Assembly: GCA_033064195.1 (NCBI GenBank)
Contig: JARBJD010000163.1
Coordinates: forward strand, 1 to 64,000
Length of the DNA: 64,000 bases
Reading direction: 5' to 3'
From: Blattamonas nauphoetae
Taxonomy: Eukaryota; Preaxostyla; Oxymonadida
Part shown: piece by piece, positions 33,335 through 45,700 of the stretch
Layout of the letters: each line of letters starts with the position of its first letter
How positions within the stretch are numbered: the stretch's first letter is position 1
Program-made: the position numbers and the translations under genes
The notes under the pieces: generated by a model
What the model saw: only the letters and a program-made list of their open reading frames with translations
Told to the model about the DNA's origin: nothing
Database searches by the model: none

Positions 33335-33973
33335 ATGAAGATTGTTATCCAAAAAGTTTCCTCAGCTGATGTTGTTGTCGATGAAAATGTGGTTGGTCGT
33401 GTCGGAAAAGGATATATGTGTCTTGTAGGCATTTGTGAGGAAGACACTCAAGAAGTCTGTGTTTTCACTTGTGAATAGATTTCATCGATAATGTGTTCAT
33501 CAATCTGATCCATAGGATGCTGACTGGATTTGCAGAAAAATGCTAACACTGAGATTATTCGAAGATGGAACAAACGTTTTCGATTCTCTGTTTTTTATCT
33601 CACAACACTATCACGACAGCCTTGGAAAAAATCCATCATGGAAGTCGATGGTGAGTTGTTGCTTGTTTCTCAATTTACCCTCCATGCTCGATGCAACAAA
33701 GGTAGTATGTTTTTCTTTCGATGCCTCTCCTCACGAAATCCAGTGAAACCAGACTTTCATCGTGCAATGGGATCGGAGCGTTCCAAACCATTTTTTGAAG
33801 AATTCGTTGAGAAAGTTAAATCATCCTACAAACCAGACAAAGTGCAAAGTTTGACTCCATTCGCTTCAATCATACTGGTTCTCTAAGCTGGATCCTTCGG
33901 TGCTTTTATGAATGTTTCGTTAACAAACGTTGGACCTATCACTATTATTTTGGATTCAAAAGACAGAGTTTAA
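33335..33973 (+). CDS. DTD1: D-aminoacyl-tRNA deacylase (DTD1 type)
   Basis: This enzyme frees D-amino acids, and glycine mischarged on tRNA-Ala, from tRNAs. The spliced product is 150 residues, matching the family. Motifs are MKIVIQKVSSADVVVD at the N-terminus, LLVSQFTLHARC (catalytic SQFT loop) and TNVGPITIILDS (the GPxT cross-subunit motif; Gly-Pro is the chirality filter). Exons are 33335-33458, 33479-33494, 33536-33575, 33620-33701, 33744-33848 and 33888-33973; introns are 20, 41, 44, 42 and 39 nt. The 16-nt exon is needed to give the eight residues that separate EDTQ from KMLTLRLFED in relatives. The start lies 57 bp from the divergent TMEM62-like gene. Confidence 0.9.
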
Positions 33974-34102
33974 CATGAACAACTTGGCTTCGCCATGGAA
34001 CTCTCTGAACTGATATATCCCATCAAAAATAATTGAACAGTGGAGTACCGACTTGATTGAGATCATGGTCGTGGATATTTCTGATTCTCCGTCAAACATT
34101 CA

Positions 34103-35356
34103 TCAAGTTTGTTCTGTTTTCTGGAAACTTGTCATAACCAGAAAGCGTGTGTCAGAAAAGCGTTCGGCGATATCTGGTTGTTCATAAAGACGAATAATAT
34201 TGCTCCCATATCTTGACTCAGACGAACCGAGCGCTTTTTTGATTGGTTCATGGAATCTGGGAGAGTAAAGAAGGGTTCAATCGATACACCACATGTTCCA
34301 TCAAAGTTTCAATCAGTCGGACAATGTATTCAATACATCGATTTTCTGTTTCCGTCTTGACTTCTCCCATTTCTTTCAAAAAGTGATTGATTTGCTCCAT
34401 GAGGGTGATGATCATCGAAGTCTCGCTTGTAAACAATTTAAATTGTTGAATCGAGTCAAACAGTAGCATGGAGTATATAGAAATAATGGCTGGCTGGGGA
34501 TATGAACTGAGGTTAAAGACGATACAAGAAATGTTTCGGCGATTGATTCTTCAAGAACTTTTTGGCAAACTTTCATGATTTCATTGTCAATGAGACACCT
34601 GTGCGCAGTATCGTCGATGTTTTGAGTCGAATATGCAATCAACCAGAGTGATTCCTCTTTCAACTGAAGGATTGCTGCATCTTTCCCAGTGTAGCGGATG
34701 AATGGGAAACCCAAAAAGGGGAAACGATCTAACGATAGCGAATAAAAGAAATGTTGATAGAGATCAACATACGTTGAATTGCGAAGAGATTCGTGACAGT
34801 GTTTTGGGCGACTGCTTGGAGAAGCAGTATTGAATACAAAGCACGATGAAAAACTCTGAAGACAGATAAAAATAACGAAGAATATACATTGGGCTTTGGT
34901 CAACATTTGTTGTAAAAGGGTATATTGACGTTATTTCTTCTACAAGAATGCTCAGAATCCCGCTTGAGTTGACTATTTGTGGACCCAAAATATCTGAATA
35001 AGGCATCACATCTTTGATCTAACAGATGAATGTTTTGAGAAAGGTTAATGAAAGTAAACTGCTATCAATCGTTGAAACGCTTCTTCACGATTTGTTGGAT
35101 TTCTCAGTTTAAGAAGGAGTCCAGTGACTTCATCTATGGCTACATGATTCATAACAGAATGACCAAGATCCCAAGGGAGTTGATCAGATTCCACGACACC
35201 TTTCGAGAGAGATAGCAGAGGGTGGGTGACGTTTATCCTGAAATTGTGATTGTCTGGCAACTCAGGGCAGATCCTTTCAAATAAACTCGAGTCAGGATCA
35301 TCAGGAACTGCGTAGAGGGTTGTTACATCTTCTTGGGGTTCGGTGTCGCAGTACAT
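34103..35356 (-). CDS. ARM-repeat protein related to importin alpha
   Basis: Six exons join in a single frame to 357 residues. Introns are 35019-35059, 34856-34887, 34729-34772, 34494-34525 and 34257-34287 (31-44 nt). Armadillo-like repeats are visible: NREEAFQRLIAIKDVM, QIVNSSGILSILVEEIT, ALYSILLLQAVAQNTV, LQLKEESLWLIAYST. The LKEESLWLIA form is typical of importin-alpha repeats, but the IBB basic domain and the usual Trp-Asn array are not evident and the protein is short. It may be a divergent nuclear import adaptor or another ARM scaffold. It ends 130 bp from the deacylase gene (convergent) and starts 30 bp from the NASP gene (divergent). Confidence 0.75.
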
Positions 35357-35386
35357 CACTCAGGTGAACGCCCTTACTTTTTATCG

Positions 35387-36630
35387 ATGTCAGAGAAAAT
35401 TCCTGGGCTTGTTTCAAAGGCCGAGTCTATACTGGCAACCTGCGGAACAGATCAAGATTTGATCAATGAAGCCATAGATTTATACAGCGAAGCCCTCAAA
35501 CTCAGGTTCAATTCTTCTTCTCAGCAGTCTCATTCTCAACTTCCATGTTCGAAACCAATAATTCCACATCTTTTTTCTCAGTGCAAGCACAAAAAATCCA
35601 TTCTCTATTGATTTTGCAGGTATTTATTACGGATACGGCGATGCTCTGCTAAGAGATGTCGAGAATGACCAACTCCTCTCAAGTGGAATGAATACAACCG
35701 GTTCAATGATGCCAATCGCCTCAAACAAGCCACTTTCTGATGATATTCAAAATACTGAGCAGGCGAAAGCAGCACACATCGATCTCGATGTGATCGTCGA
35801 TGAAGATTCATCCATCTCAGAAGAAGAAGAAGAAGAAGATTCTGCACCAATCCAGAAAACGAAGCGACTGTGTGTGAATCTCTCGCTATTCTCATTGTTT
35901 ATATCACAGTGACTCAGAGAAAGAGATTGATAACGATCCATCCAACGAAGCAGATGACGTTGAGAACCTCGAATTGGCTTGGGAGGCACTTGAAACAGCC
36001 CGAGACATCCTATCTGACAGCCTGGACACCCAACTTAAAGATAAAGAAAAGGGCTCGCTTATCGATGCTCCTCAAATTATCAGCAACCTCCAACTCTACG
36101 TGAAGGTCTATCTCCGATTGGGAGATTGTGGGCTGGCACAGTGTATGAATTCTTCTATTTAATTTTGATCTTGATCAAAGCACAAAAAGAACAGGCTGTT
36201 GAAGACTACACAAAAGCAATGAATCTTCTCACTCTCTACAAGCCAGAGCTGTCTCGCGAAGTGTCCTCGTGGTATAAAAGTCCCTTTTTGACATCTTTTT
36301 TCACTATTTAGTCACTTAAATATCGCCGAAGCTCTGGAAGGCGATGTCAACAGGGCAATGCCACACTACGAAGCTTCACTCCGGATTATCTTGCTGGAAA
36401 TTGCCAAACTCAAAGAAAAACGCGGTGAAAGTGGAGTAATAACACAAGACGAGAAAAATCTTGTTAATTTGAAGGAAGATATCGAGCTTCAAATCCTCGA
36501 ATTCAAAAAAGATGGGAATGTCCTCGGAGGGACTTCAAAAACCGTCATTGGATTCAAAAAGGGTGATTCTTCTGATTCAACTCCTATTACTACACTACAG
36601 CCTCGAAAGAAAAGAAAAAGCGATGTCTAA
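35387..36630 (+). CDS. NASP/SHNi-TPR histone chaperone
   Basis: NASP-type chaperones bind H3-H4. The product of about 335 residues shows the interrupted TPR layout. TPR1 is AIDLYSEALKLR, with YYGYGDALLRD next. An acidic insert (SSISEEEEEEDS) lies between TPR parts. WEALETARDIL, LYVKVYLRLGD, EQAVEDYTKAM and HLNIAEALEGD continue the array, and the C-terminus is a nuclear-localisation-like PRKKRKSDV. Introns are at 35869-35908, 36143-36180 and 36272-36311. A first intron near 35506-35619 leaves a one-base phase mismatch with canonical GT-AG ends, so its boundary, or a hidden micro-exon, is unresolved. Confidence 0.8.
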
Positions 36631-36795
36631 AGTTGATCTCCATCTCCATTTTCATTTCAGTCATTGATTATTCCTATTTTGAGATCAGTTTTGAGGTTTG
36701 ATGCTTATCTTGAACAATCACAGTCAAATTCGTTGTGATTCAACCTAAAGTTAAAACCATCAAAACCCATATTTTCAGTTCAGTCCACATCTTTG

Positions 36796-39700
36796 ATGAT
36801 CTCACTCTTCACTCTTCTTTCATGGACTTTTTGTCCCATGTCATATGGTACATCATACAATATTCGTCCATTCGCGACATATTTATCGGAAGCCACCTCT
36901 CTTCACAATCATCGAAGCAAAAATCAAATGAATTCGATTTATCTTCCGAAAGGGACATTTTCATTGGATAACGAAACATTTTCCAATACAAACCTCGAGA
37001 TGAAATCAAATTTTTCGACAATTCTTACAGAAAAAAGCGATCATACTCATGTTTTCTTCTTCTTTCGCAACAGTTCAGTGGTTCTCACAGATCTTCTTTT
37101 TGAGCGAAACCACAACTCTTTCTTTGCATCACTGAACTCCGATTCTCACATGTTTATGAATAATTGTACGCTTTCATCGGCATCTACAAAATCTTTCTTC
37201 AACATCGATCAATCATCGATCATACTTCACGATACATCAATAATCCATACAAATCACACAATTCTATCATCATCACTCACTGACTGTTCGACATTCGGAA
37301 TGCTTTCTCTCTCAAATCTTCAAATGTCGTCAGTAATTGGTCCACCAACAATCTCTTTCCTTTCACAGCGTAATCTCTCTTCTTTTGTGCTTTCTGCATC
37401 GTCTTTCTCAAATTGGACATCTTGTCTATCGTCCTCGGTTTGTAGACCCAACAATCTGACAACGTCTCGATTCCAAACATCAACCATCCATTCATCGTCG
37501 TTCTCCGACTCATCAACCCCTTTCGTCTCCCCAAATCCTCAAAAGAACTTCTTTCCCAGTAATTTATTCAAAAATTCCTCTTTTCAACGATGTAATGCCG
37601 CATACCAAAGCCGACAAACGATCCCATCAATGGTTCTATCACCAGGTGATACATTCGACGACATCTTATCTCCAGCACTGGATGGAGGCGCTCTCTGCAT
37701 CACTTCTACCCCAGTGATCCTCGACAACTGTCGTTTTACGAATTGTTCCGGCGGAACTGGAGGCGCTGTATTCTCAAGCTCTTCTGCCACGCTAACCATC
37801 AAAGGATCCACCCAGTTCGAGAACTGCTCCGCATCCGCAAACGGTGGAGGACTGTACTGCAGCGGGACAGGTCTTTCACTCGAAGGATCGACTACTTTCA
37901 CCAATTGTTCGGCCACAGGTAGTGGGGGAGGAGCATATGTAACAGGATCCTCTCCTTTCTCTATTAATCAAGTCAACTTCGTCGAGTGCATCGCAACACA
38001 GAACGCAGGTGGTCTCTGGACCGACTCTTCTGTGACAATCACCAACACTAACTTCACGCAGTGCAGTTCTGCCCGATCAGGTGGAGGAGTATATGCCAGT
38101 GGTAGTCCTTCCACGTTGGAAGATGTGGAGTTTACTTCATGCAAAGCGACCGGAGCATCTGGAGGGGGTCTCTGGATAGCTGCAACACTGACCATGAATA
38201 ACACGAAATTTGATTCATGTGAGGCAGTTCAGGACGGAGGAGGAGTTGAAGTGAGTAGTGGACCAGTCAGCATGGAAAATGTCGAATTCCTCCTATGCAC
38301 TGTCACGAGAAGTGGTGGAGGACTTCATGTTGCTGGTGGCGATGTGAAGATCAATGGTACGTCAAACTTCACCAACTGCAGGGCTCAAACTGATGGCGGT
38401 GGGATCTCAATCAGCGCAGGATCACTCACCCTCACTGCCATTCCGTTCACAACTTGCAGGGCTTCTGGAAACGGCGGAGGAATCCATCACAGAAACAAAC
38501 TAACTCTGACACAACAGTTGACATTCGTCTCTTGCACTGCAGGCAACGGAGGAGCAATCTACTCAGATTGGTCAGGAACCACTTCTCTGGACGTCATAAT
38601 CACCAACTGCAACGCAACAAGCAACGGAGGGGGGCTGTTCATCAACAGCGGGACCATCACCCTCCCATCATCGTCGAAAGTCACATCCAATGCAACATCC
38701 AACGGTGGTGGTGTGTATCTGCGTGGAGGGACACTCAACTCCTACGCAAATATGACTTCATGCAAAGCGAATTTCGGAGGAGCAATATGTGCCGTTGGTG
38801 GAAATCTCAAGATTCATAACGGCGTGAATATTTCATCCTGTGATGCATCCACCAACGGAGGAGGTATAATGATCAACGGTGCCGTGACTGCAGAAATCAA
38901 TTCAACCACTATTCAGTCATGCAGTGCACAATCGAATGGCGGTGGACTCCACATCGCGGAATGTACTTCTGTCACAATTAACTCACCCATCGAATCTTGT
39001 TCAGCAACGACTGGAGGAGGAGGATTGTCAGTGACAGGTGGTGGTACTGTGACCATTATCAGCACCGTCGAATTTAGAAGTTGTTCAGCATCTGTTGGCG
39101 GTGGCATTTCCATCGTTCACACCTCTGGCAATTTTAAGATCCCACTGGGGACGACATTTGCTTCGTGTACGGGAACTCATGGAAAAAACGTCTTTATCTC
39201 GGCAAACAACCTTACACAGCTCCTTTCACCGCCTGCAGACCGTTTTACAGTTGACGGGAGCCCTTCTTCAACCAACCCAAACTATTACTTCAATTTTATG
39301 GGAATAGATTCATCCCAACCTGTGGATAGACCGCTCCATGCATATCGAACAACCAATCCTCGCACCGAGATTAGAGTTGATGAGACCCATTCAAAGTCAC
39401 TTGACTTTGATCAGTGTGGTTTAGACTGGATTCCTTGCAAAACGGTCAACTTTGGAATATGGAATCCACAAAATTCGTACAACGTGGTCGTGTATGGTCA
39501 GGGTTCAATGGAATCATTCAATGCAGATAGTCCTGATCCTTCAACAATATCTGGATCACCTACCACTTCCGTTCTCACGAGTATCGACGCTGGTGTAACC
39601 GTCGAGACAAACCTCATCATTAAACGGATAAGTTTGAATCATCAGACTTCATCATATCTCACGTTCACCCTGTCGCAACCAGGGTCAAATTTGACAGTAA

Positions 39701-42700
39701 GCGAGGTCAAGATTCTTCCTTCGACGCCTACAGCAGGCCTGTTCGTTGTCCAAAATGGTCTACTTGACATCACTGATCTCACAACAGATTATCCCAACCA
39801 AATTATCTCACAAAGCGGTGGACGAATCTCGGTGGTTAACTCAAATCTCAAATCAAGCTTTTCTTCACCATTCGTCCATACTGGCGGAGAGGCAACATTT
39901 CGTGGCTCAACACTTACTATCTCAGCAAATGGTGTTCTTCTCAGGACAGATGGTCCACATGAATTAACAATCGAATCATGTCATCTTTTCGGCTGGGGTT
40001 CTGGTGAAAGTCAGGGAATCGTTGGGGATCCTACCAAACTCAGAGTCGACCTATCAGATTTCACTTCTTTTAAAACGACAGTATCAAATGGCTCCTGTGT
40101 TTCCTGCACTGCAAAAGCAAGCTCCATCATCACTTTTAGTGCAAGCACCACCTCTTTATGTTCTGCCATGAATGGAGGATCAGTCTACATCATCGCAAAA
40201 GATGGCTCTGATGTCTCCATCGGAGGAACCTTCAGTTCAAAAGCGGATGAGCTTGGCGGAGGGGTCTTCATCTGGGCCGAGTCGAGCACGGCAACCCCGT
40301 ACAAATATGACTTAAGATCATGTCTTTTTCCTTCATGTTCTGCTGTACAAAATGGATCCAAAATTTTCGTCCGCGCAAACAATCTCTCGAATGCTCTCCA
40401 TCGTGACAATTTTCCAAGTTTGGACTCGACCATGGACTATGCATGTGCGGATTCATCCTTTCCAACGGAACACTATCCAATAAAGCCATTTTTCGACAGG
40501 TTAGCCTCCCCAGTGTATCTCAATGTGACTGGAAGTAGTTACGCATGGTGTGGTTTCTCCACTCTACCCTGCACGACTCTCCAACTAGCTCACAATCGAC
40601 CCGACATGACAAACCTGTTCACTATCAAAGTCATGGAGAATATCGTTTCAGCCCAAACAATTCTCAATAAAGCTGTTATCATCACACAGAATGACTCGAG
40701 TTCGAAATTAAGCATTCAAATTCAAGGGGGACTAACATTTTCAGCGAGCAGTTTTGAGATTAATACCCTCCAAGTCGAGACCTCCCAAGACCAATCCATC
40801 GTCGTGCAATCGCCAGCAAATCTTAAGCTGGTCACTGTCAGTCTCACGTGCGTCGCAGCAGCTACTGGATCTGTTTTCAAGATCGCATCGGTCTTATCCA
40901 TAGAGACTTCAACCTTTACATCATCTTCGTTGAATTGCCATGCGATTTATTCCTCTGGAGGCTCCAAAATATCCATCACCCAATCTTCTTTCACCAATTT
41001 CCAGTCTGACTCCAACGGTGGAGCAATCCAAGCCGAATCACTCCAAAATTCGGATGAATTCTCCCTTGATCACGTCACATTCACCAACTGTCAAGCCACA
41101 ACAGCAAATTCTCGCGGAGGAGCGGTGTATTTGAGTGGAGCCACAACAAAACTCACTTTCACAAATCTTGTCTTCTCTCAATGCCATGCTGACTATGGTG
41201 AAAACGTGTACATCCAGGCCGATACAAACTTGAAAGAAATGGTGACAAATTCGACCCAAGTTGATGCGAAGTTCATAGACTCTTACTCCAACGACACTAA
41301 TAAAATGAATCTTCTTATGGGGTCGAATGGAAATGGCCCATACATTCCGTTTGTTCTCTACTTCCAACAAAGAACTTCACCAGTCTATGCTGGAAACACT
41401 GACGACCTCACTGTTCCACCACGAATCATATCTGCAGACGTTGATATATGTGGGTTCGGAACTTTTCCTTGTTCTACAATCAAATACGCAGTAACCGTCT
41501 CAAACACCCTCAACCTTGTTACCCCAAATGTTGTCGAGCTATTATGTCCTTTTACTCATGGTATTGCAGCAAACTTAGATCCAACTCGTCCAACTATCAT
41601 TTCTCACAATTGGAGTCCAGTTCTGAAAATAAAGCCCCCTCCTCAATCTTTCACCAGCACTGGAGATCTCACATTTGACAGCTTTACTTTTGACTTGAGT
41701 GACTCACCATCTGGTCACACATTTCAAGCAACATCTGGTCTATTGACGTTGAATTCAACGACGTTGATTACGTCAACTGTACACACCGAGTCTTTTCTCA
41801 GAGTATCAGGGGCAGAAGTCACATTAAATGGTTTCACAGTTTCTTCCGTGACATGGGTTAAATCGTTGTTCCAAGTCTTAAGTGGTGAATTATTCATCAA
41901 TCATGCATCCATGGAGAATGTCGTTGGATCATCAAGAGGTCTCATCGATTCCAAGAGTACTCTTCAAATCACCAACTCAACATTCACCAGTGGGACAAAG
42001 AGGTTTCTCTTCATCGACGTCAACTCCCAAACTACCATCGTCAACACCACAATCTCACAGTTTACGAGCCTATCCGATAATGGTGCTGGGATCTTCGGAA
42101 CCAAAATGAACCTTCTGAAACTGGATAACACGACGATGGATCAATGCAAAGGACTGAATGGAGGAGCAATCTATGTTGCAATGATTTCATCGAGCTCGAT
42201 GGAGTTGGTCGGAGGAACTAAGTTCACCGGTTGCACTGCAACTGGAAAAGGAGGAGGAGTTTACGTGAATACGATAGATGGAAGCCTCCAGCTCACAGGC
42301 ACACAGTTTTCAAGTTGCTGGGCTTCCTCGTCGTTAGATGGACATGATCTCTTCATTGACTCGAACAACCTCACCAAGTCTGTTCTGTCTTCATCTCACC
42401 CGTCTAATCCTCGCTTCGACTTCTCATTCAAAAACACGTCGGCAGAATTTGACTACATGGAAGGATACGACACCAATAACGTAAGCTGTACGATTCCTCT
42501 CTGCCTCTTTTATTGGACTCTCAACGAAACCGCTTTTGTATTTGATGATGGTACTTCAAATGGATTTGATGCAGTGGTTTGTGGCTTTGTTGAATGGCCA
42601 TGTCATCAATTTCAACGGGCATTGCTCAGAGCAAAACAATGTGGAGGATCAGAACAAGTGATCACTGTGGATACCATATGTGCTGTGCACAACGAGCAGG

Positions 42701-45700
42701 TACTTGATGGCTCGGCAACAACTGTCAATGGATCCTCCCTCTATGGCACTAAATCAATCGTTGCCATCAAAACAACAGACCCTGTCGCCATCCGACATGT
42801 CGGAAATACCACCATGGAACGACTTGATTTTCAATACACAACTGCTTCGTCTGGATCTGAACACTGTCTGATTCATAACTCAGGTCGACTCAAATTCATC
42901 CTCACTTCTTTCACATCTCTCTCAAGCAATCCCACTCGATCAATCCTCATCAGCATCTCAGGATTTGTTGATATCGAAGAAGTAACTCTCACCCAACAGG
43001 ATTTGGAAGTGGAAGGCTTCATCATGAGAGGAAATACACAGACCACTATCTTTGACTCAAATCTGAACGAAATATCCACCAAAACCACCAACGGATTTTT
43101 CTCGTCCAATGGACCATCACATTCGATGCTTCTTCATCAATGTCGAGTTTCTAACAGTAAATCTAATAGTTCCGTCTTCGCTGGGACAAACTTTGCCTCA
43201 TACGTCCTTCGAAACGTCACATTCTCCAACCTCACCGTGACAAATGGGAATGGTTCTGCTCTCAACCTTGTCATCCTCTCTTCCAGAACCGCCTACATCG
43301 AGGATTGTCTCTTCACTCTGTGCGACGCTTTAGAAGGAAACGGTGGCGGGATCTACCTCAACATGCATCCGCATGGCATCTTCAAAATCAATGCGACTCT
43401 CAACACAACATTTACTTCCTGCCAAGCAACCTCCACCGGGAGCAACGGACTTGGTGGCGCGATGTCGATCTACCTTCAAGATTCGGCCACTGACTTCCTC
43501 TTCTCGAATTTGTCCATTCAAACATGCGAGGCGAGATCAGGAAAACAGATCTTCATTGAAGGAGATAACCTCACCAAGTCGATTGTGGAGAGCAAGTTTG
43601 ACTTTCCATACTCAACACAGATTGACGATATGCGGGGCTATGATTTCCGTGATACGAATGTGGCAATTCCACTGATCTATTATTTCTCGAACATGTTCGC
43701 TCCAGCCATTGTTGACAGTGTGAATGGTGCTGATTTTGCGCGCTGTGGATCAACATCTTACCCATGTCAAAGCCTGGACTATGCCATCCAGCTGCTGAGA
43801 GATCATTCGTTGGCCATCGAGATCTCTATTCGAGGAAAGATCGAGACGTCAAATAATCTTGAATGCAATGAAACAATGATGGCAATCACAGTAGATGGGG
43901 TCGTAGGGACAACAGCGGAATGGGAATTTCTGGTCGACGCACAATTGGTCAATTCAGGCAACACTAAAATCGAATATGTGATTTTCAAAACATCATCAGC
44001 GACGTCGACGGAGACAGAACTGATTCTGTGCAAAGAAGGAAGCATTGAACTCAAGAAATGCAAGCTGGAGAAGATGACATTACCTCGAAACTACAGTTTG
44101 ATGCGAGTGACGAAAGGAGAAGCAGTTCTGGAAGAGTTTGGGATTGATGAAGGCAGCACGTGGGATGACACGAAAGGGATTGTGGTGAGTGGGACAGGAA
44201 AGGTGATTGTTCGAGACAGCCAGATGAAGAACGTGAATTGTGGGACGAGTGGATTGTTTGAAGTAGAAAGTGGAGGAAGTTTGAAGCTATTGAATGTGTC
44301 GATTAGTGATATTGATGGGATGGATGGAGTTGTGAAAGGAACGAATGGAACATTGGTGCAGTTTGAAGATGTGCGAATGTCGAATATTGGATTGACGAGT
44401 GGGAAGTCGGGGGTTAATATGGAAGTTGGAGGATCGTCGTCGTTCGTGATGACGAATGTTTCGTTTGTTGGATGTAAATCGTCGAGTAATGGAGGAGCGG
44501 TGTTTGTGACGCTGTGGAATGGAGGAGAGTTTGTTGTGAATGGAAGTGGGATGAACACGTTTACGAGTTGCAGTGCGAAATATGATGGGGGAGGGATATT
44601 CATGAAACTGGAAGCGAATGCTCGCAAATACAAGTTTTCGAATATGACGTTCATGAGCTGCAGCGCAGTGAATGGGAAAGGACACCACATCTGTGTGGAA
44701 ACGGATGATCTATTCTCGTCGATCAAAGAATCATTGTTTGATTTCAGCTACTCGACAGTGCTTGCAGACATGCAAGGAACAGAAGACGGGAGTGTATATG
44801 TTCCTTTGGTAATTTTGTTCCGACCGCGAACATCGCCTGGATATGTGTCAGCGAATGGGGCTGACAGTTCGATTTGTGGATTTGAAGACTACACATGCAA
44901 AACGATCTCATGCTGTGCGAGAGTGCTTGAGAATGCGAATGTGGCAGTGGTAGTGGCCGTGAGTGAGAACATTGAACTGAGTGCATCAGAACAATTGAAT
45001 TTTGCGAGTCAACTGACGATTCATAACCACAATGCGACGTACTCTGGGCTGAAATTCAAGGATCATGGGTCAACGATTCTGGAGAATGTGGGTCGAGTTT
45101 TGTTTTCAAACCAGATATTTGATGGGACAGAACGAACGGCGGCATCAAGCGGATTGGTATTGGTTGAATCGACAGCAGGAAATCTGTCTATTTTGACGAG
45201 TCAATTGAAAGGGTTAGTTTCTGCAGATGCGAAGAAATTTATTCGAGTGACAGGAGGAGTGTTTGAGATAGTTGATTGTGTGGTGCAAGAAGTAGATGTT
45301 GATGAGGGATATTTGATTGAGATGGATGGAGGAAAGATGAAAATGGAGAACATGACAGTGAAAAGTTCGCTCGTGAAAGGAAAGAATGGATTGATTCAAA
45401 TTACTGGGCTGACGCTTGAAAGCAGTGTGAATGGAAGCACGTTCTTGAACCTGGATATGGATGGATCGTGTATTGTTGCGACCGATGGAAAGAAGATTGA
45501 GATATCGAACACGACGTTCTCGAATGTGACGTCAGGGAAAGAAGGAGGAGGTTTGAAAGTTGGAGTTGGGTCGACAGGAAGGCTTGGAGTGACGGATGTT
45601 AAATTCCGAGCATGCAAGGGGACGAATGGAGGAGGGATTTCAGTGTCGATTGTTTCGGGATCTAAATTTGAAGTGAGTGGAAGCAGCGAGTTTGTTTCAT

